This document shows positions 15,689 through 23,917 of a stretch of DNA of 39,952 nt, piece after piece. The notes beneath the pieces are model-generated. The model was not told the DNA's origin and made no database searches. It saw nothing but the letters and a program-made list of their open reading frames with translations. This DNA is from Acidimicrobiia bacterium. Lineage in GTDB: Bacteria > Actinomycetota > Acidimicrobiia > ATN3 > PSLF01. Location of the stretch: the NCBI GenBank assembly GCA_040289475.1, contig PSLF01000005.1:113446-153397 (forward strand), written 5' to 3'. Position 1 is the stretch's first letter. Each line of letters starts with the position of its first letter. The translations under genes were made by a program, and so were the position numbers.

Positions 15689-17749
15689 TCAGCGAGACTC
15701 GGCTATTGCCCGCTTGTAGGTGGCGATCACCATATCGGCTGCCCTTGCCCAGCTAAACCTGGAGGCGCGGGCTCGGCCTCGCTCGGACAGGGATTTACGA
15801 AGCTCTTCGTCGTACAAGACATTGAGAACCGCTTGAGCTACCGCCTCAGCTAGCTCTTGGCCGCAATGAGTGTCCGTGGGTGACTCGACAAGCAATGCTC
15901 CATCACCAAGTATCTCTGGGAGTGACGATAGGGCGGTGGCCACCGTAGGGACGCCGTGGGCCATAGCCTCTAGAGGGGGCATGCCGAAGCCCTCGTAAAG
16001 GGAGGGAAACACGAACAAAGATGCATTGCGATAGAGGTGGGCGAGCTGGGTATCGGGAGCACTACGTACAAGCTTTACCGATGCCAGATCGAGCCCCGCC
16101 GAAAATGCCCGCTCGAGCGCGTCGGCACCCCCTAACCCGATATCTCCGGCGATCACGAGAGGAGGAATAGAGGGCTCTTTCTCCCGAGCTATGCGGTAAG
16201 CAGAGAGGAGCACTGCGGCGCCCTTGCGGAGCTCGAACGTACCCGCAAACAAAATGAACTCTTTCGGGAAACTATCCGGCAGGGATGGACCGTCATCTGG
16301 TAGCGATCGCACTCCGTGGTAGATGACGTCTATTTTCGCTGGATCGATATCGAAGACCGAGCAAATCTCGGCCTTGGTGAACTCGGAAACGGCGATTATG
16401 CGATGCGCCTTTGCAACGGCTGACCTAGCCGTGCGGGCAAGCTTTATTTGGCTTGGCGAATGAAGCTCTGGATGACGGACGAAACCGAGGTCGTGGACAG
16501 TAAGCACGCGTGCCGCACTCAGCGACGAGGGAATTACGAAATTGGGTCCGTGGACGACATCGGATCTACCGGCAAGCGCTTCTATGGGGACAATGCCGGT
16601 GGTGTTCCACAAGACATCAATCATGCGCGCGGATACCCGTACAGCTCGGGTTTTTGCGTAGAACCTGTATTTGTGGATCTCCCTCGTCCGCCTAGCGGAG
16701 GTTGCTAGCAACACCACCTCAATCTCATCTCGCCCTGCCATTTGCGTAAGAAGTGACTCAAGCGATCTTCCTACACCTGTAAGGTGGCCCAACAGGCAGC
16801 GAGCTTCAATGACCGCTCTAATAGGACGGTTATTAGTGGAGGGGTAGGGTTGAGGTGAGCATGTGGTCTGGGAGGATCGGTGCTCGTTCGCGTCGATACT
16901 TGGTGCTTGGCTGATGGGCGAGCCAGACGCAGTGATTGCGATGTTCATGCGGGGACCATCGGGCTTAGATTCCGGAACTGACTCGACGGCTGGAGCTGCA
17001 AAAGCTGGCTTAGAAAGACTTTTCCATTTTCTGGAAAACAGTGCCCACGACCGAAGATGACGTCCGAGAGCTACTGGCGAGCGAGCACTGGCTCGTTGTT
17101 CTTCGTGGAAAACGCGTGCGTTAGGCACATACCAAACCTCCCACCCTGCAAGCCAAGCCCTAGCACAGATGTCGACGTCTTCGAAGTAAAGAAAAAAACG
17201 GTCGTCAAATCCTCCTATCTCCTCGAAAGCGCGCCGTCTAATGGCCATGCCAGTGCCGGTTACCCAATCTGCTTGTCTTGGAGATTGATAGCCTGCTTCC
17301 ACGGCTTCGAACTCCCGAACACGGGCGGACCCTGGGGCTATTCTTCGAGCGAGCATAGTCTGAAGCGTGTAGAAACGCCGGGCCGAGACGAGCACTCTTC
17401 CTTCAGCGTCCAAAAGGCCGCAGCCAGCAATCCCTGCGTCGGGGTGTATTTCGAAAAACTCTTCGAGCACCCTTTTTGCCGTTGCGCTGACCCATGTATC
17501 AGGGTTAAGTACCAGTGCTATTTCTCCCGATGCCTGGGCTACTCCAGCATTGGCGCCAGCTCCGAAGCCGACGTTCCTACGGTTGCGCACTACTTTGACT
17601 TGGGGAAAGCGCTCGGCAACCATAGAGGCGCTGCCGTCGGTGGAGGCGTTGTCTACGACTACCACCTCTTCCCATCGAGCGATGGATTCTAGGCAGCGCG
17701 CCAAAAGCGCTTTGGTGTTGTAATTTACGACAACTGCAGTGACAGACAT
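15689..17749 (-). CDS. Two-domain glycosyltransferase: GT2 fused to GT4
   Basis: From ATG 17749 the protein has 686 residues. An N-terminal GT2 domain (about 1-245) contains VTAVVVNYNTKALL, VVDNASTDGS (32-41), ALVLNPDTWV and RFFLYFEDVDICARAW, as in rhamnosyltransferases of the WbbL type. A ~60-residue Pro/Ser-rich linker (about 247-307) joins it to a GT4 domain with LTVHDLGFVRHPE, FAGTFELRKGAA and the E-x7-E motif LYEGFGMPPLEAM (about 583-595). The frame continues upstream to a TTG at 17848, but that stretch (IVAIYDHRVPPKPES) is unlike the family and runs across the divergent promoter region, whereas 17749 has GGAAG just upstream. It heads a three-gene leftward operon. Successive transfer of two sugars is inferred. 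Confidence 0.88.
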   Translation of the reverse strand: MSVTAVVVNYNTKALLARCLESIARWEEVVVVDNASTDGSASMVAERFPQVKVVRNRRNVGFGAGANAGVAQASGEIALVLNPDTWVSATAKRVLEEFFEIHPDAGIAGCGLLDAEGRVLVSARRFYTLQTMLARRIAPGSARVREFEAVEAGYQSPRQADWVTGTGMAIRRRAFEEIGGFDDRFFLYFEDVDICARAWLAGWEVWYVPNARVFHEEQRASARSPVALGRHLRSWALFSRKWKSLSKPAFAAPAVESVPESKPDGPRMNIAITASGSPISQAPSIDANEHRSSQTTCSPQPYPSTNNRPIRAVIEARCLLGHLTGVGRSLESLLTQMAGRDEIEVVLLATSARRTREIHKYRFYAKTRAVRVSARMIDVLWNTTGIVPIEALAGRSDVVHGPNFVIPSSLSAARVLTVHDLGFVRHPELHSPSQIKLARTARSAVAKAHRIIAVSEFTKAEICSVFDIDPAKIDVIYHGVRSLPDDGPSLPDSFPKEFILFAGTFELRKGAAVLLSAYRIAREKEPSIPPLVIAGDIGLGGADALERAFSAGLDLASVKLVRSAPDTQLAHLYRNASLFVFPSLYEGFGMPPLEAMAHGVPTVATALSSLPEILGDGALLVESPTDTHCGQELAEAVAQAVLNVLYDEELRKSLSERGRARASRFSWARAADMVIATYKRAIAESR

Positions 17750-17800
17750 GGGCTTCCGAGCCGGCTCAGGAGTGCTCTCAGGTTTGGGAGGCACTCGATG

Positions 17801-17826
17801 ATCATAGATCGCGACGATCATAGATA
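17801..17826. repeat. Direct repeat GATCATAGAT in a divergent promoter region
   Basis: Two exact copies of GATCATAGAT (17801-17810 and 17817-17826) lie 16 bases apart in the 88-base space between the GT2-GT4 start (17749, leftward) and the ugd start (17838, rightward). Read leftward, each contains TATGAT, a good -10 look-alike. The second copy ends inside the ugd ribosome-binding site. The repeat could be an operator or paired promoter elements. Only the repeat itself is seen; its function is inferred. Confidence 0.4.
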
Positions 17827-17837
17827 AGGACGATTGC

Positions 17838-19142
17838 TTGGCCGCCAAAATACGACCTTCAAATCTGGCGATAATAGGCGCAGGCTACGTAGGCCTCGTC
17901 ACCGCGGCATGCTTTGTCGAACTGGGTCAGAAAGTTACATGCGCAGAGTCTGACCATTCCAAGCTGGCGATGCTGAAGCGGGGAGAGTGCCCGATCTACG
18001 AGCCAGGGCTGGGGGAGCTCATCTCCAAAGGAGTATCGTCGGGGATGCTCTCCTTTACAGACAATGCAGCCGAAGCAGCGACCGGCGCCGAATTCGTCTT
18101 CGTGTGCGTACAGACGCCCCCGAAACCTGATGGATCTCCGGACATGAGCTTCGTCGAAGAAGCGGCTCGCCAAGTTGGACCCGTCCTTTCTCCGAGGACG
18201 GTGGTTGTAAACAAGTCAACGATGCCAGTTGGCTCCACTGAGCGGGTAAGGAAAATATGTGAAGATGCCGGAGCCGCGGAGGTTCACTTCGTCTCTAACC
18301 CCGAGTTTTTGCGCGAGGGTACGGCCGTGTACGACTTCATGCACCCAGACCGTATCGTGGTGGGATCGTCGGATACGGAGGCGGCAGTTAGAGTATCCGA
18401 GCTATACAAGCCACTAAATGCGCCGGTTCTGATAACCGACCCTGCCAGTGCCGAGCTTATCAAATACGCGTCCAACGCTTATTTGGCGATGCGCCTTTCA
18501 TTTGTAAATGCCCTAGCGGAGTTAGCCGATGCATGCGGGGCAGATGTGAAAGAGGTGACTTTAGGGATGGGATACGACACACGAATTGGGTTCTCGTTTT
18601 TAAAGCCCGGTCCGGGGTTTGGGGGATCTTGCTTTCCAAAGGATACGCAGGCGCTTTTGTCCGTAGCGAGGCAGATGGGCGTCAACTTCCCACTTTTAGA
18701 AGCGACTCTGATGATAAACGAAGAACAACTCCAGCGGGTGTTTCGACGAATCGTCGATATGGCGGGTGGTACCGAAGGGAAGCGGATCGCACTCCTAGGT
18801 CTGGCCTTCAAGGCCAACACCGACGACGTCCGATACTCGCCCGCTATAGAGATAGCGAAGCTATTGCTGAACTCAGGTGCCGAAGTGGTCGGCACTGACC
18901 CTAGGGCCGCGCGCAACGCTTCCAAAGCCCTACCTGACCTGGCGATTGCATCTGATGCATACAGTGCGGCCGAGGGTGCAGACTGCCTCGCGATTCTTAC
19001 TGAATGGGAGGAGTATCGGTGGCTAGATTACGCAGCCATCGCCAAAACCATGAAAAAGCCCGCAATAGTGGACGCCCGCAACATTCTGGATCCGGCCGCC
19101 CTCGTCCGCCTCGGCTTTACCTATAAGGGGGTTGGGCGCTAA
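17838..19142 (+). CDS. ugd: UDP-glucose 6-dehydrogenase
   Basis: Oxidises UDP-glucose twice to UDP-glucuronate with NAD, supplying the uronic acid and the substrate of the next gene. The NAD motif IGAGYVGLVTA is at 13-23. The catalytic loop has NPEFLREG (154-161), Lys209 and Asn213 (ELIKYASNAYLAMRLSF), and the thiohemiacetal-forming Cys265 in GFGGSCFPKD. The C-terminal UDP-binding domain includes LGLAFKANTDDVRYSP. The length of 434 residues is standard for bacterial Ugd. The start is TTG, placed by AAGGA seven bases upstream (17826-17830). The stop codon is directly followed by the GTG of the decarboxylase gene, so the two are a unit. A UDP-N-acetylmannosamine dehydrogenase is a less likely alternative. 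Confidence 0.94.
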   Translation: MAAKIRPSNLAIIGAGYVGLVTAACFVELGQKVTCAESDHSKLAMLKRGECPIYEPGLGELISKGVSSGMLSFTDNAAEAATGAEFVFVCVQTPPKPDGSPDMSFVEEAARQVGPVLSPRTVVVNKSTMPVGSTERVRKICEDAGAAEVHFVSNPEFLREGTAVYDFMHPDRIVVGSSDTEAAVRVSELYKPLNAPVLITDPASAELIKYASNAYLAMRLSFVNALAELADACGADVKEVTLGMGYDTRIGFSFLKPGPGFGGSCFPKDTQALLSVARQMGVNFPLLEATLMINEEQLQRVFRRIVDMAGGTEGKRIALLGLAFKANTDDVRYSPAIEIAKLLLNSGAEVVGTDPRAARNASKALPDLAIASDAYSAAEGADCLAILTEWEEYRWLDYAAIAKTMKKPAIVDARNILDPAALVRLGFTYKGVGR

Positions 19143-20141
19143 GTGAGCGAAAGGCAATGGGAGGGAAAACCACCCTCGGCTGTGCTGATCTCTGGGGGCT
19201 CGGGATTTATCGGGTCGCATTTGGTAAGGCGTTTGCTAGAGATCGGGTCGAAAGTGATTTGCATCGATAACTTGCTCACTGGTCGTCGCAAAAACGTTTT
19301 GGAGCTGGATGAAAGTGAGAGGTTCACCTTTTTAGAAGCAGATGTGTGCAATCCTATCGAGCCCGGGCTCTTGGAGGGAGTCGAGTGGGTTCTCCATCTT
19401 GCCAGTCCAGCGAGTCCGGGAAAGAGTCCCGTCTCGTATATGTCGCTGCCGTTTGAGACTTTAGCAGCAGGCTCGAAAGGTACTTGGAACATGCTCGAAG
19501 CCGCTCGAATAGCGGACGCGCGGTTCTTGTTGGCTTCTACTAGTGAGGTGTACGGCGATCCCGAGGTAAATCCTCAGCCCGAATCCTACTGGGGCAATGT
19601 AAATCCGGTAGGTCCGCGCTCGGTCTATGACGAGGCTAAGCGTTTTGGGGAAGCGTTAGCCATGGCCTATCACAGAGAAAAAGGCCTTGATGTCAAGATT
19701 GCACGAATTTTCAACACATACGGGCCCCGCATGCGTCCGGACGACGGCCGGGTGGTGTCGAACATGGTTGTCCAAGCAATTCGAGGAGAACCTCTCACAG
19801 TGTACGGAGACGGCTCGCAGACGAGATCGTTTTGCTACATAGACGACATGGTCGAGGGATTACTGCGCCTCGCAAGCTCCGAGCACATAGGTCCCATGAA
19901 TCTTGGTAGCGCCGAAGAGTTTACAGTTCTTGAGCTGGCCGAGCTTGTGAGGGAAATGGTTCCAGAGGCTGGCGGGATCCATTTCGCACCACTGCCACCG
20001 GACGATCCCAAACAGCGTCGGCCGGACATTGCTCTGGCGAAAAGAGTTCTGGGTTGGAGTCCTCGGGTGCGGCTTAGAGAAGGATTGTCGAAAACCATAG
20101 CTTGGTACAGACAAGAGATCGGAGAAGGCCTAAGTGGGTGA
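19143..20141 (+). CDS. UDP-glucuronate decarboxylase (UDP-xylose synthase)
   Basis: An extended SDR expected to oxidise, decarboxylate and re-reduce UDP-glucuronate to UDP-xylose. The cofactor motif SGGSGFIGS is near 18-26. The segment LHLASPASPGKSPVSYMSLPFETL, then LASTSEVYGDP, then YWGNVNPVGPRSVYDEAKR (YxxxK pair), then RIFNTYGPRM-RPDDGRVVSNMVVQA matches the UXS group closely and differs from GalE or RmlB. The length of 332 residues suits the bacterial form. It starts at GTG immediately after the ugd stop, with a G-rich stretch upstream. Its neighbour Ugd makes its substrate, which supports the assignment. It overlaps the following GT2 gene by eight bases. Confidence 0.9.
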   Translation: MSERQWEGKPPSAVLISGGSGFIGSHLVRRLLEIGSKVICIDNLLTGRRKNVLELDESERFTFLEADVCNPIEPGLLEGVEWVLHLASPASPGKSPVSYMSLPFETLAAGSKGTWNMLEAARIADARFLLASTSEVYGDPEVNPQPESYWGNVNPVGPRSVYDEAKRFGEALAMAYHREKGLDVKIARIFNTYGPRMRPDDGRVVSNMVVQAIRGEPLTVYGDGSQTRSFCYIDDMVEGLLRLASSEHIGPMNLGSAEEFTVLELAELVREMVPEAGGIHFAPLPPDDPKQRRPDIALAKRVLGWSPRVRLREGLSKTIAWYRQEIGEGLSG

Positions 20142-20844
20142 AGGCGAGCGGAAGATATCGAAGCTGAGCGTAGTCATACCCGTGTACAACGAAAGACCGA
20201 CCCTGGCCGAGGTCGTACGCCGGTGTCGGACTGTGGCTTTGGACTACGACAGGGAAATAATCATAGTAGACGATGGCTCCACCGATGGGAGTGCCGACAT
20301 TGCCAGAAGTCTCGCTGATTCTACGGTAAAGGCCATACTGTTGCCGAAAAACTCCGGCAAAGGGGTGGCGGTACGGCGAGGAATTGGGGAAGCCACCGGG
20401 GATTATGTGCTCATTCAGGATGCAGACCTAGAGTACGACCCGGCGGACTGGGACAAGCTTCTAGCACCGGTAGAATCGGGAAAGGCGACAGTGGTATATG
20501 GATCGCGGTTTACTGGTGAACGCAAAAATATGCTTTTCTGGCATTGGGTGGGCAACCGTCTCCTCTCATTGCTAACCAACATCTTGTACAACTCCACTCT
20601 TTCCGATATGGAAACTTGTTACAAGCTGATCCCAACCGATCTGCTACGGAGTTTGGATCTAACGGCCAAAAGATTTGAGTTCGAGCCGGAGGTGACCGCC
20701 AAAATCCTAAAACGTGGAATTCGAATATATGAAGTTCCCATTTCATATACGGGACGCGAGTTCCACGAGGGTAAAAAGATTAATTGGAGAGACGGGATAA
20801 CTGCATTGTGGATGTTACTGAAGGTGAGGCTCGGCTTCGGATGA
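20134..20844 (+). CDS. GT2-family glycosyltransferase, DPM1-like (polyprenyl-phosphate sugar synthase)
   Basis: Probably transfers a sugar from a nucleotide donor to polyprenyl phosphate at the cytoplasmic face, giving the lipid-linked sugar used by GT-C enzymes. The 236-residue protein has LSVVIPVYNERPTLAEVV (about 11-28), VDDGSTDGS (46-54), KNSGKGVAVRRGI, QDADLEYDP (about 94-102) and the YGSRFTG motif, all typical of dolichol/polyprenyl-phosphate mannose synthases. There are no C-terminal membrane segments. The GTG start has GGAGAAGG five bases upstream and overlaps the decarboxylase stop by eight bases. The GT-C gene at 20918-22624, convergent to it, is a plausible user of its product. Whether the sugar is mannose, xylose or another is open. 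Confidence 0.87.
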   Translation: MGEGERKISKLSVVIPVYNERPTLAEVVRRCRTVALDYDREIIIVDDGSTDGSADIARSLADSTVKAILLPKNSGKGVAVRRGIGEATGDYVLIQDADLEYDPADWDKLLAPVESGKATVVYGSRFTGERKNMLFWHWVGNRLLSLLTNILYNSTLSDMETCYKLIPTDLLRSLDLTAKRFEFEPEVTAKILKRGIRIYEVPISYTGREFHEGKKINWRDGITALWMLLKVRLGFG

Positions 20845-20859
20845 GTATGACTCTCTTTG

Positions 20860-20890
20860 AATAACTAGAAGGCGAAGGCTTTCTGTTATT
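20860..20890. terminator. Hairpin between convergent genes, candidate bidirectional terminator
   Basis: AATAAC (20860-20865) pairs with GTTATT (20885-20890), and inside it AGAA (20867-20870) pairs with TTCT (20881-20884), leaving a bulged T and a GC-rich centre. It is followed rightward by an AT-rich run containing another GTTATT. It sits in the 73-base gap between the convergent GT2 and GT-C genes, the usual place for a shared terminator. There is no uninterrupted T tract, so the efficiency is doubtful. Confidence 0.45.
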
Positions 20891-20917
20891 AATTGTTTGT
20901 TATTACTTTAGATCAGT

Positions 20918-22624
20918 TTACTCCAGGCGAAAGATTGCTGCTTTCGCGGTACTGCGTTCCAAGGATCTTTGGATTATGACAAGAGCTCTTATGTGAAATC
21001 GGTCCTGTGGTAATCGGAGTGCTTTCAATACCTCGGCCGGCTCTTGGTTGTCGATTTGAATGATTAAGTACCTTACTCCTCGTGTCTTGAGTGCCTCAAA
21101 CCGCTCTTCAGGAGTCCCAGCACCAATCTTGTCTGGATCGAAGCATGCCAACATTGCCCGGCAAGGTCGTTCTCGAGGATCGAGCGCTGCTAGATCCTCG
21201 CTAGACAACGGGGGCACGATGTCCACCACTTGCCTTTCAGAGTAAAACTCTGCTAATGCGCCGGCATTCGACGCCAAGTTGCCGTTTAGATGACCACCGA
21301 CCCTGGAGGCAGTAATGATCGCCTGACCACCCCCGCGTTCCAGCAGTGCAAAGTGGAGGAGGGCGAGGTTTTTGCCATCTCTTATAGAAACGGCTCCCAG
21401 CCCCGCCACTGTGAGGGCCAGCCCCAAAAGCAGGTATTCCCTCCTGAATGTCGCCACTGATCGAGCGGTTACATTTCTAGCGCCTAATGATCCAACGGCT
21501 CCAATGGCAGCACCTGCGGCTATACCTAAGGCAGGGACCGAGGCAAGCGCAAAGCGATCATATCGAAAGTACCAAGCTGCGTGGATAACTGTCATGGAAG
21601 CAATCCAGGACCCTAGTAATGCAACGACATATGGGGCTTTCCATATGAGTAAAAGGAAACCCAAATATCCTAAAAGCGTTATAAACAACGACCGATAGCC
21701 ATGCCAAGAGTAATAGAACAATCCGGAGATAACGTTCCCAAGGCCCGGTTTCAGATTTGCAGCAAGCTCGGAAGCATAGGAAATTTGAGAAGAAGTTTGT
21801 TTAAGGGACCAAAATAGCCATCCACTGTAGGGAATCAGTAAAAGTGCTAATCCTGCAGATACGGCTCTTCCGCCGACTTTTCTTTCATAAACATTGCTAA
21901 AACTGCTGGTCTGCGAAAAACGTTTTAGTCTGTGGTAAAGAATCCAAAGTGAACATGCCAAGTACAGCGGTACGAGTACCAGCCCCTCGTTGCGAGTAAT
22001 GAGAGCGAATCCACCAGGGAGCGCTGCAAAAAAAAGTGCCTTGGCATTTTTATCTCTCAAGGCCTCGAGCATTAGAGCCAGTGCCCCATAAGCTGCGAGA
22101 GTGAAAACTCCTTCTGCCATAGGAACTGTAGTCCATTCAATGGCGAGGGGATGAAACAAGACGATAATTCCAGCCGCCAGTCCTGCCATCCATCCGCCGA
22201 CGCGGGATGCGATGTAGTAGCAAAGCATCCCCAAGAGCGCCCACGCTAAGGTTGCTGCTAGAACCCCCCCCAGTTCGGGGCCTGCGCTGCTTACGAAGGG
22301 AGTTATGGTCAGGGGATATCCAGGCAAAAAGCGGGTGTGCGGCTGTCCTCGCCACACATATCCTGCACCCAAAGCTAAGCTTCGGGCGGTACCCATGTAG
22401 TAATAGGCGTCGTAAGGATAGATGACCGCGTGGCTCCACATCTCTAGCCGTATGGCGATCGAGACGATAGCCAGCAAGACCATTCCGACCGACGCAACCA
22501 AAGGCATCTGTTTGAAATGCGGTCGCTCGCCAGCGGGCAGTGGTGTCACCCCCCCAACTTGTCTAGGCGCTTCCGATAACAAGGCGCTCTCTTTGGGCTC
22601 GATTTCAAGTGGCGGATGGAGCAA
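20918..22624 (-). CDS. GT-C fold membrane glycosyltransferase (PMT/ArnT-like)
   Basis: A 568-residue integral membrane protein with roughly ten hydrophobic segments, starting around residue 42. After the first helix the loop carries PYDAYYYMGTARSLALG (Asp72), the position of the catalytic acidic residue in GT-C enzymes of the PMT/ArnT group, followed by RFLPGYPLTITPF and the WTTVPMAEGVFTL segment. The ~150 C-terminal residues are soluble and would lie outside (ASNAGALAEFYSERQVVD). Such enzymes use polyprenyl-phosphate sugars, which fits the convergent DPM1-like gene. The start is TTG 22624 with no clear ribosome-binding site; ATG 22507 (residue 40) is an alternative. The central part is AT-rich for the window. 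The acceptor is unknown. Confidence 0.82.
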   Translation of the reverse strand: MLHPPLEIEPKESALLSEAPRQVGGVTPLPAGERPHFKQMPLVASVGMVLLAIVSIAIRLEMWSHAVIYPYDAYYYMGTARSLALGAGYVWRGQPHTRFLPGYPLTITPFVSSAGPELGGVLAATLAWALLGMLCYYIASRVGGWMAGLAAGIIVLFHPLAIEWTTVPMAEGVFTLAAYGALALMLEALRDKNAKALFFAALPGGFALITRNEGLVLVPLYLACSLWILYHRLKRFSQTSSFSNVYERKVGGRAVSAGLALLLIPYSGWLFWSLKQTSSQISYASELAANLKPGLGNVISGLFYYSWHGYRSLFITLLGYLGFLLLIWKAPYVVALLGSWIASMTVIHAAWYFRYDRFALASVPALGIAAGAAIGAVGSLGARNVTARSVATFRREYLLLGLALTVAGLGAVSIRDGKNLALLHFALLERGGGQAIITASRVGGHLNGNLASNAGALAEFYSERQVVDIVPPLSSEDLAALDPRERPCRAMLACFDPDKIGAGTPEERFEALKTRGVRYLIIQIDNQEPAEVLKALRLPQDRFHIRALVIIQRSLERSTAKAAIFRLE

Positions 22625-22686
22625 AGCAGGCTCTACCGGATACCTTAGAAACAGGTGAGATATTCTTGAGGTTACCCGATGGCGTG

Positions 22687-22699
22687 GCGCAACTTGCGC
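22687..22699. promoter_or_regulatory. 13-base palindrome in a divergent intergenic region
   Basis: GCGCAA (22687-22692), a single C, then TTGCGC (22694-22699) forms a perfect inverted repeat in the 151-base space between the GT-C gene (leftward) and the nucleotidylyltransferase gene (rightward). The location suits an operator for either gene. GGTTAC also appears on both sides of it (22670-22675 and 22735-22740). The binding protein, if any, is unknown. Confidence 0.35.
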
Positions 22700-22775
22700 A
22701 CCAAGGCAAGGCCCAGGCTTTCACAGACCTCATTAGGTTACACCGTTCGAGTCGTTCGCTTCTGGAGATGGTTAG

Positions 22776-23882
22776 ATGAAAGCAGTAGCTCTCGTAGGCG
22801 GTCAAGGTACCCGCATGCGGCCGCTGACCTTCACTACACCAAAACCGCTATTACCACTATGCCAGCGACCCCTCATTTGGTACACGGTCGAGCGGTGCAA
22901 GACCGCAGGCATAGAGGAATTGATTTTGTCGACCGGCTACAAGCCGCAACTTTTCGAGACAGTTGTTGGCGATCGTGTAGAAGACGTCAAGATTTCCTAT
23001 GTACACGAAACCGATCCTCTGGGAACCGCTGGTGGAGCGAAGAACTGCGAGGCTCTCCTGGACTCAACCTTCATCGTGTTCAATGGAGATGTTCTTACCT
23101 CTGTTGATCTATCAGACCTAATCCGAACCCACGAATCTACGGGGGCTAGTGTGACGATCTACCTCACAGAGGTGGAGGACCCCCGGGAGTATGGAGTGGT
23201 GCCCACCGCAGAGACGGGGGAGGTGCTCGACTTCATCGAAAAACCCTCGCTTGAGGAAGCGCCTACCAATTTCGTAAACGGAGGAATATACGTCATAGAG
23301 CGCGACATCTTGGCTTTGATTCCCGAAGGGGTTCCTTACTCTTTTGAGCGAGAGCTGTTTCCGAAACTTCTCGAAGACGGTGTGCTGGTCGTGGGGTACA
23401 AGAGCTCTTCTTACTGGCTGGATGTGGGGACTCCAGCCAAGTACTTGCAGGCCCACAACGATCTGATGTCAGGACGATTGCATGTCCAGCCTCCCGGGAC
23501 CGAATCGGACGGACTCTACTTCCTAGGTGAAGCCTACATTTCTCCTGATGCTGAGGTAGTGGGGCCAGTAGTTATAGGAGATGGGGTAAGAGTCGAATCG
23601 GAGGTTTCGATAAAGGGGCCTGTCTCGATTGGTCCAGATAGTCGGATCGAGGGACCGTCTCAGATAACCAGGTCGGTATTGCTGGGTGGAAACTCCGTGG
23701 GGAGGAATAGTGTGGTGGAGGATTCAATATTGGGGGAGAGAGCAGAGATAGCCTCGGACTGCCTGGTTTCCGAATTCGCGGTTATAGGAGCTGGTGCATT
23801 AGTGGGATCGGGAAACGAGCTCCGTAGGGGAATGAGAGTCTGGCCGGGCGTCGAGGTTGAAGACTCGGCGATCAAGTTCTGA
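22776..23882 (+). CDS. Sugar-1-phosphate nucleotidylyltransferase, probably mannose-1-phosphate guanylyltransferase
   Basis: Activates a sugar-1-phosphate to an NDP-sugar, most likely GDP-mannose. The N-terminus MKAVALVGGQGTRMRPLTFTTPKPLLPL carries the pyrophosphorylase signature with catalytic Arg and Lys. FNGDVLT (about 107-113) is the metal site, FIEKP and FVNGGIYV follow, and YWLDVGTPAKYLQAH closes the catalytic domain. From about 250 a hexapeptide-repeat beta-helix follows (ISPDAEVVGPVVIGDGVRV). The length of 368 residues and this motif set match actinobacterial ManB-type guanylyltransferases, but glucose-1-phosphate enzymes share the fold. ATG 22776 has GGAGA eight bases upstream. It is a single gene, divergent from the GT-C gene. 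Confidence 0.85.
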   Translation: MKAVALVGGQGTRMRPLTFTTPKPLLPLCQRPLIWYTVERCKTAGIEELILSTGYKPQLFETVVGDRVEDVKISYVHETDPLGTAGGAKNCEALLDSTFIVFNGDVLTSVDLSDLIRTHESTGASVTIYLTEVEDPREYGVVPTAETGEVLDFIEKPSLEEAPTNFVNGGIYVIERDILALIPEGVPYSFERELFPKLLEDGVLVVGYKSSSYWLDVGTPAKYLQAHNDLMSGRLHVQPPGTESDGLYFLGEAYISPDAEVVGPVVIGDGVRVESEVSIKGPVSIGPDSRIEGPSQITRSVLLGGNSVGRNSVVEDSILGERAEIASDCLVSEFAVIGAGALVGSGNELRRGMRVWPGVEVEDSAIKF

Positions 23883-23917
23883 CGACAACTCTTGGCTTCC
23901 TCGTAACGGTTTTATGA

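Noticed and set aside
17057-17692. 211-codon rightward frame inside the GT2-GT4 fusion gene
   Set aside because: Antisense to a strongly conserved GT2 domain and without motifs of its own.
17750-17848. N-terminal extension of the GT2-GT4 fusion to TTG 17848
   Set aside because: It would cross the divergent promoter and the ugd start, and the added residues do not match the family. ATG 17749 begins with the normal GT2 sequence.
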